DNA of 5,570 nt from Candidatus Eiseniibacteriota bacterium (lineage in GTDB: Bacteria; Eisenbacteria; RBG-16-71-46): NCBI GenBank assembly GCA_023249815.1, contig JAHFBX010000226.1, positions 1-5,570 on the forward strand. The letters are read 5' to 3'. The translations under genes and the position numbers were made by a program. Of the stretch, positions 1 through 5,570 are shown piece after piece. Position 1 is the stretch's first letter. The number at the start of each line of letters is the position of its first letter. The notes below the pieces were generated by a model. That model made no database searches. It was not told the origin of the DNA and was given only the letters and a program-made list of their open reading frames with translations.

Positions 1-1
1 G

Positions 2-862
2 CTCCGCCTCGAGCGCCGCGCGGCGCTCGCCGAGTGGGCGAACGGCGGGCGCGCACAGGCGCTCGCGCGCAACGCTCGTGTCATGCGAGGAGCGCCAGCC
101 CCTGAGCGGGGTGACGACGCGATCACGCGCGTGCAGTGGCTTCGCGACTGGCGGCGGCCGGCGGCGTCGGTGCTTGCTTCCGACACTGCGCTCCGCTGGA
201 CGCGTGGCACGCCCTACTTCGACCGCGCGCGGATGGAGCGCGCTCGATCGTTCCGCGCCGCGAGCCGGAGCGACTCGGCACTCGCGCTCTACCAGCGCCT
301 CGGTCGCACCGCCGGGTCGCCGGCGCAGCGTGCGATGGCGTGGTGGGAATGCGGCCGCGAGGCGCAGGACGAGAGCCACTGGAGCCTCGCCGCGCGCGCG
401 TTCCGGAACGCCGACAGCTTGGGACGCGGCCACGCGGCGACGGCCGGAGTCGTTCGCCAGTCGAGCACGCTCGTCGGGCTCATGGAGTGGATGGCGGGTC
501 GCGATTCGGCGGCGGTGCAGGCGCTGCGCGCGAGCGGGGATCGCCGCGCCCGATTCTGGCTCGGCGTCGCGCTCCGGCGCCGCGGTGTCGCCGAGGGCGA
601 CTCGATCCTTCGCCTCGAGTTCGCGTCGCAGCCCGGATACGACCTGCTCGCGGTGGCCGCGCGCGAGACGCTCGGCGTCTCGCCGCCGCGACCGCGCCCG
701 GCCGTGGCGTCGGCGGACTCGGTCGAGCCGCGGCTCGTGGACGCGATCGTGGCGCTGTCAGGTGCGCTCGCGCTCCCGGACGCCGCGGCGCGCATCGTGT
801 CAGCGCGCGACCGCAACGACCCGCGCCTCGGCCGCGTGCCAAAGCGTGCGATTGCCGCGTAG
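2..862 (+). CDS. Lytic transglycosylase, N-terminal helical part (5' partial, ends at premature TAG)
   Basis: The frame is open from the first complete codon (base 2) to TAG at 860-862, giving 286 residues without a start, so the true start and any signal peptide lie left of the window. An internal ATG at 83 exists, but the same alanine/arginine-rich helical sequence continues upstream of it. The protein is a run of amphipathic helices of TPR-like style, for example 'SHWSLAARAFRNADSLG', then 'ARFWLGVALRRRG' followed by a 'PGYDLLAVAARETLG' segment. That pair resembles the end of the superhelical domain of Slt70-type soluble lytic transglycosylases, just before the catalytic domain. The catalytic domain does follow in the same frame (893-1471), so this is most likely the front of one gene cut by a nonsense codon. 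In the family the helical domain shapes the periplasmic enzyme that cleaves murein glycan strands. The assignment rests mainly on the downstream domain; alone this piece would only be a helical-repeat protein. Confidence 0.7.
   Translation, partial: LRLERRAALAEWANGGRAQALARNARVMRGAPAPERGDDAITRVQWLRDWRRPAASVLASDTALRWTRGTPYFDRARMERARSFRAASRSDSALALYQRLGRTAGSPAQRAMAWWECGREAQDESHWSLAARAFRNADSLGRGHAATAGVVRQSSTLVGLMEWMAGRDSAAVQALRASGDRRARFWLGVALRRRGVAEGDSILRLEFASQPGYDLLAVAARETLGVSPPRPRPAVASADSVEPRLVDAIVALSGALALPDAAARIVSARDRNDPRLGRVPKRAIAA
860..862 (+). other. In-frame amber stop splitting the lytic transglycosylase frame
   Basis: TAG at 860-862 lies in the frame open from base 2. Translation of that frame resumes at once as 'SWRAIAQAAYVSGDLAG' and runs on to the stop at 1469-1471 with no further interruption. 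No base insertion or deletion is needed to join the halves, so a single substitution would explain it (for instance CAG, GAG, TGG or TCG changed to TAG). It could be a real nonsense mutation, a sequencing error, or a split gene with restart at 893. Confidence 0.85.
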
Positions 863-892
863 TCGTGGCGCGCGATCGCGCAGGCGGCGTAC

Positions 893-1471
893 GTGAGCGG
901 TGACCTCGCCGGCGCGACGCGCGCCGCCGATCGCGCGCTCATGGCCGAAGCCGCGGACAGCAGTGCCTGGAGCTGGGTGGCGTGGGCGTTCCCGCCGGCG
1001 TTCGAGCGCGAGCTCACGACGGCGGCATATCGTGCGGGCGTCGAGCGCGCGTTGCTGTGGGGGCTCGTCCGCCAGGAGAGCCGGTTCGACGCACGAGCGG
1101 TGTCCCGCAGCAACGCGCTCGGCCTGGCGCAGCTCCTGCCCGGCACGGGCCGCGACATGGCGCGGGAGCTCCGCGAGACGCTGCCCTCGGACTCGCTGCT
1201 GTTCGAGCCCGACCGGGCGCTCCGCTATGGCGCGCGCTATCTCCAGAAGCTGCTCACCCGGTACGGCGGCGCGGCCCCGGTGGCGCTCACCGCCTACAAC
1301 GCGGGACCGGGCAACGTGCGCGCGGACTGGCGCGAGATCGTGGACCGCGGCGGCTGGGCGCTCTACTGCGAGATGGCCACGAACGCCGACACCCAGGACT
1401 ACGTGCGCCGCATCCTCGGCTACCGCCAGGCATATCGCGAGCTCCAGCCGTTCGCGGCACCCGGGCCTTAG
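893..1471 (+). CDS. SLT-domain lytic transglycosylase, catalytic part (probable 3' half of an interrupted gene)
   Basis: This encodes a 192-residue family 1 lytic transglycosylase (SLT) domain, which cleaves the MurNAc-GlcNAc bond of peptidoglycan to give 1,6-anhydro-MurNAc ends. Reading from GTG 893, the motif 'LVRQESRFD' at about 58-66 carries the catalytic Glu62 (codon 1076-1078). It is followed by 'AVSRSNALGLAQLLPGTG' at 69-86, a variant of the usual GAxGLMQxMPxTA, then 'DRALRYGARYLQKLL' at 107-121, 'ALTAYNAGPGNV' at 131-142 and the closing 'DTQDYVRRILGYRQAY' at 166-181. All core motifs are present. The frame is the same as that of 2-862, and residues just before GTG 893 ('SWRAIAQAAY') read like more of the same helix, so the biological gene is probably continuous. 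A purine-rich AGGCGG at 882-887, five bases before GTG, could allow restart, but that product would have no signal peptide. The next gene begins 28 bases downstream. Confidence 0.85.
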   Translation: MSGDLAGATRAADRALMAEAADSSAWSWVAWAFPPAFERELTTAAYRAGVERALLWGLVRQESRFDARAVSRSNALGLAQLLPGTGRDMARELRETLPSDSLLFEPDRALRYGARYLQKLLTRYGGAAPVALTAYNAGPGNVRADWREIVDRGGWALYCEMATNADTQDYVRRILGYRQAYRELQPFAAPGP

Positions 1472-1483
1472 GCGCCGAGCGTC

Positions 1484-1492
1484 TGCTACGGT
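1484..1492 (+). promoter_or_regulatory. Extended -10 candidate for the polyprenol-kinase-like gene
   Basis: The bases TGCTACGGT form an extended -10 (TG at 1484-1485, hexamer TACGGT at 1487-1492, matching the TAnnnT core). There is no convincing -35 at 16-18 bases upstream; the extended TG could compensate. Seven bases separate the hexamer from GTG 1500, so transcription would begin about at the start codon. No Shine-Dalgarno sequence is visible in this gap, which fits a leaderless message. In GC-rich DNA a TAnnnT can occur by chance. Confidence 0.35.
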
Positions 1493-1499
1493 CGCGGCC

Positions 1500-2147
1500 G
1501 TGACCGCCCTGAAGCGCGCCCCCGACGACCCCCTGAAGCCGCTGCGCACGCGCGCCTGGCTCACCGAGGCGCGCCGCAAGGCGATCCACCTGTCGTTCAT
1601 CGTGCTGCCGCTCGAGCTGCTGCTCGAGATCCTGCCGTGGCCGCGCTCGCGTGGGGAGTTCCGGCTGCTGTTCCTCGCGCTCACCGCGGGCGCGGTCACG
1701 GTGGACGTGCTGCGCATCCACGAGCGGCGCGTGCGCACGTTCTTCCGCCAGTTCTTCGGCGAGCTGATCCGCGAGCACGAGCGCATGAGCCTGCTCGGAT
1801 CCACCTACCTGTTGCTCGCGGCTTTGATCGGCGTGGAGGTGTTCCCGCAGCCGATCGCCGCCGCGGCACTCGGTTTCACCGTGCTCGGCGACGCGATGGG
1901 CGCGCTGGTGGGGAAGGCGTGGGGCCGGCACAAGGTGTTCAACAAGTCGCTCGAGGGCGCGTTCGGCTGTCTCGTCGCGTGCCTCGCGTGGGCGGCGCTG
2001 GTCTCGAGCGTGGCGCACGTGCCCTGGGGTGTGACGCTGGCGGGCGCGGTCGTCGCGACGCTCGTCGAAGCACTTCCCATACCACTCGACGACAATCTCG
2101 GCATCACGCTCGCGGCAGGCTACACCATGAAATTGTTGGGCGGCTGA
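1500..2147 (+). CDS. Dolichol/polyprenol kinase-like membrane protein (SEC59 / CTP-transferase family)
   Basis: This encodes a 215-residue polytopic inner-membrane protein from GTG 1500. The start was chosen because the sequence reads sensibly as this protein only from here, while upstream codons in this frame overlap the transglycosylase. A cytoplasmic basic N-terminus ('LTEARRKAIHLS', 21-32) is followed by hydrophobic segments at roughly 31-46, 55-71, 100-125, 155-172 and 176-193. The diagnostic motif 'LGDAMGALVGKAWGRHK' at 129-145, continuing to 'NKSLEGAFGC' at 148-157, and 'EALPIPLDDNLGITLAAG' at 190-207 match the family of yeast Sec59 dolichol kinase, bacterial CTP-dependent diacylglycerol/polyprenol kinases and phosphatidate cytidylyltransferase relatives. 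Members transfer a phosphate or CMP from CTP to a membrane lipid or prenol; the actual substrate cannot be told from sequence. A role in supplying or recycling lipid carriers for the envelope would suit the neighbouring murein enzyme, but this is inference. Confidence 0.85.
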   Translation: MTALKRAPDDPLKPLRTRAWLTEARRKAIHLSFIVLPLELLLEILPWPRSRGEFRLLFLALTAGAVTVDVLRIHERRVRTFFRQFFGELIREHERMSLLGSTYLLLAALIGVEVFPQPIAAAALGFTVLGDAMGALVGKAWGRHKVFNKSLEGAFGCLVACLAWAALVSSVAHVPWGVTLAGAVVATLVEALPIPLDDNLGITLAAGYTMKLLGG

Positions 2148-2197
2148 AAACTTCCCGACCGTCGCCGGGGCCGCGGCCCGCGCTCGCACGAACGCGC

Positions 2198-2227
2198 TTG
2201 ACCCGCCCCCGGCGCGGGGCGCAAGGT
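2198..2227 (+). promoter_or_regulatory. Weak promoter candidate upstream of csp
   Basis: TTGACC at 2198-2203 is a good -35 match. With an 18-base spacer the -10 would be CAAGGT (2222-2227), which matches only at the A and final T. The spacer holds a six-base dyad, CGCCCC (2204-2209) and GGGGCG (2216-2221). A transcript from here would have a leader of roughly 45 bases before the csp ATG. The case rests almost entirely on the -35. Confidence 0.3.
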
Positions 2228-2265
2228 GAATGGTGTCCGGGCTCGAATGAGTCCTCTAGCCAGCT

Positions 2266-2274
2266 GGGGAGGGA
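2266..2274 (+). promoter_or_regulatory. Strong ribosome binding site of csp
   Basis: GGGGAGGGA contains the Shine-Dalgarno core GGAGG (2268-2272), seven bases before ATG 2280. It decides the csp start over the in-frame ATG at 2226, which lacks such a site and would add 18 residues foreign to the family. The csp site is the only clear Shine-Dalgarno sequence at a start codon in the window. CCTC at 2253-2256 could pair with GAGG at 2269-2272 and partly mask it. Confidence 0.8.
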
Positions 2275-2279
2275 CTTCC

Positions 2280-2486
2280 ATGGCGCGTGGCACGGTCAAG
2301 TATTTCAACGACCAGAAGGGCTACGGTTTCATCACACCCGAAGACCAGGAGGGTGGCGAAGTCTACGTTCACTTCAGCGCCATCGAGAGCGGCGGGTTCC
2401 GTACGCTCCACGAAGGCGAGCGGGTGGAGTTCGAAGTGGTCAGCAGTACACGAGGCAGCGAAGCGACCCACGTCTTGAAGGTTTGA
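2280..2486 (+). CDS. csp: Cold-shock domain protein (CspA family)
   Basis: This encodes a 68-residue single cold-shock domain protein, the usual length of bacterial CspA/CspB-type proteins. It begins 'MARGTVKYFNDQKGYGFI', with RNP1 as KGYGFI at 13-18 and RNP2 as VYVHFSAI at 28-35. The aromatic residues Tyr8, Phe9, Tyr15, Phe17, Tyr29, His31 and Phe32 form the nucleic-acid-binding face. The end ('EFEVVSSTRGSEATHVLKV') supplies the last beta strands. Such proteins bind single-stranded RNA or DNA in the cytoplasm and loosen RNA secondary structure, aiding translation or antitermination. Some are cold-induced and others constitutive, and sequence alone does not say which. The gene has its own strong ribosome binding site and is followed 14 bases after its stop by a very strong hairpin, so it is probably a single-gene transcript. 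By eye it is somewhat less GC-rich than its neighbours, as expected for a highly expressed small gene. Confidence 0.95.
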   Translation: MARGTVKYFNDQKGYGFITPEDQEGGEVYVHFSAIESGGFRTLHEGERVEFEVVSSTRGSEATHVLKV

Positions 2487-2500
2487 GTCACAGCGCCCGG

Positions 2501-2546
2501 ACAAGCGCACGGCCCGATGCCCACGCATCGGGCCGTGCGCGCTTGT
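2501..2546 (+). terminator. Strong hairpin, probable csp terminator
   Basis: A perfect 16-bp stem pairs 2505-2520 with 2525-2540 around a CCAC loop. ACAAGC at 2501-2506 can also pair with GCTTGT at 2541-2546 in an alternative extended form with a two-base bulge. It starts 14 bases after the csp stop codon. No U-rich tract follows, so it is not a textbook intrinsic terminator; it may stop transcription without the U-tract or protect the 3' end of the csp mRNA. Confidence 0.7.
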
Positions 2547-2586
2547 GGACGTTCCTGACGCCGACCTGATGAGCGGGCCTCGCGCC

Positions 2587-2605
2587 AAGGACGCTACGCG
2601 TCCTT
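2587..2605. repeat. Second hairpin in the csp-secA intergenic region
   Basis: AAGGACGC (2587-2594) and GCGTCCTT (2598-2605) form a perfect 8-bp stem with a TAC loop. GCGCC at 2582-2586 can pair with GGCGC at 2611-2615, lengthening the stem across a five-base bulge. No U-tract follows on the plus strand. It could be a second terminator, a protein-binding site, or part of a longer folded RNA. It lies inside a longer-range inverted repeat, ATGAGCGGG (2569-2577) and CCCGCTCAT (2679-2687). Confidence 0.5.
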
Positions 2606-2702
2606 CGCTCGGCGCCCGGACCGTTCCTGAAACGCGTTGCGCCGAGCCGCATCAGACGGGCCGCGACGCACCGGACATCCCGCTCATTACAGTGGCCCGG
2701 CT

Positions 2703-2731
2703 TTGCCCCAACCCTTTCGAGGCCCTATCCT
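2703..2731 (+). promoter_or_regulatory. secA promoter, likely giving a leaderless mRNA
   Basis: TTGCCC (2703-2708) and TATCCT (2726-2731) are separated by exactly 17 bases; each matches four of six sigma-70-type consensus positions. Seven bases separate the -10 from ATG 2739, so the transcript should start at or next to the A of the start codon. The gap has no Shine-Dalgarno sequence, which agrees with leaderless translation. A promoter further upstream with a longer leader cannot be excluded. Confidence 0.5.
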
Positions 2732-2738
2732 GCCCGCC

Positions 2739-5570
<2,832 letters not shown>

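Noticed and set aside
900..1499. Extending the kinase-like gene upstream into the transglycosylase (possible fusion from ATG 900)
   Set aside because: The added 200 residues are low-complexity Arg/Ala/Ser-rich and overlie the conserved SLT domain in another frame. A start with promoter-like context exists at 1500.
2168..2179. Perfect palindrome GGGCCGCGGCCC after the kinase-like gene as a terminator
   Set aside because: A hairpin would leave only four or five pairs after loop formation and no U-tract follows; short GC palindromes are expected by chance here.
289..2189. Overlapping minus-strand open frames (289-1158, 800-1804, 1287-2189)
   Set aside because: They lie opposite genes with clear motifs, are arginine/alanine-rich without domains, and overlap each other; this is typical of shadow frames in GC-rich DNA.
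2226..2279. Longer csp from ATG 2226
   Set aside because: The extra 18 residues are not part of the cold-shock fold and have no ribosome binding site, whereas ATG 2280 has a strong one at ideal spacing and gives the normal family length.
2487..2738. A SecM-like arrest peptide, tmRNA or 4.5S RNA gene before secA
   Set aside because: No small open frame with a ribosome binding site and arrest-type motif is visible, and no signature sequences of tmRNA or signal recognition particle RNA were found by eye.

Overview
This is a GC-rich bacterial window in which every gene I can support lies on the plus strand: a broken soluble lytic transglycosylase gene, a small membrane polyprenol/dolichol-kinase-like gene, a cold-shock protein gene, and secA running off the right edge. 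The SecA sequence suggests the FCB supergroup. It has the 'W-x-MVPYDVQLIGG' lead-in to the Walker A motif and a long insert (about residues 243-345) ending in 'DEELYYTIDEKS', which I recall from Bacteroidota/Gemmatimonadota-type SecA proteins. With the very high GC content, a Gemmatimonadota- or Candidatus Eisenbacteria-like organism is the best guess. This is inference, not proof.

Layout. Bases 2-862 carry the helical (TPR/superhelix-like) part of a lytic transglycosylase; the frame is open at the left edge, so the start and signal peptide lie outside the window. An in-frame TAG at 860-862 interrupts it. The same frame then continues, and a possible GTG restart at 893 opens the SLT catalytic domain, which ends at 1471. 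After 28 bases comes a 215-residue polytopic membrane protein (1500-2147) with the CTP-dependent polyprenol/dolichol kinase-type signature. Bases 2148-2279 hold a weak promoter candidate and the Shine-Dalgarno site of the 68-residue cold-shock protein (2280-2486). Bases 2487-2738 contain a very strong hairpin (likely the csp terminator), a second smaller hairpin, a distant inverted repeat, and a promoter placed so close to the secA ATG that the mRNA would be leaderless. secA fills 2739-5570 and lacks only its C-terminal tail.

The genes share a loose cell-envelope theme: murein turnover, membrane lipid or polyprenol metabolism, and protein export. Csp is a general RNA chaperone. Nothing here looks like a defence system, mobile element or CRISPR array; this is essentially a housekeeping chromosomal region. 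The points most worth a second look are the amber stop in the transglycosylase, the two leaderless-type promoters with identical spacing, and the structured csp-secA intergenic region.
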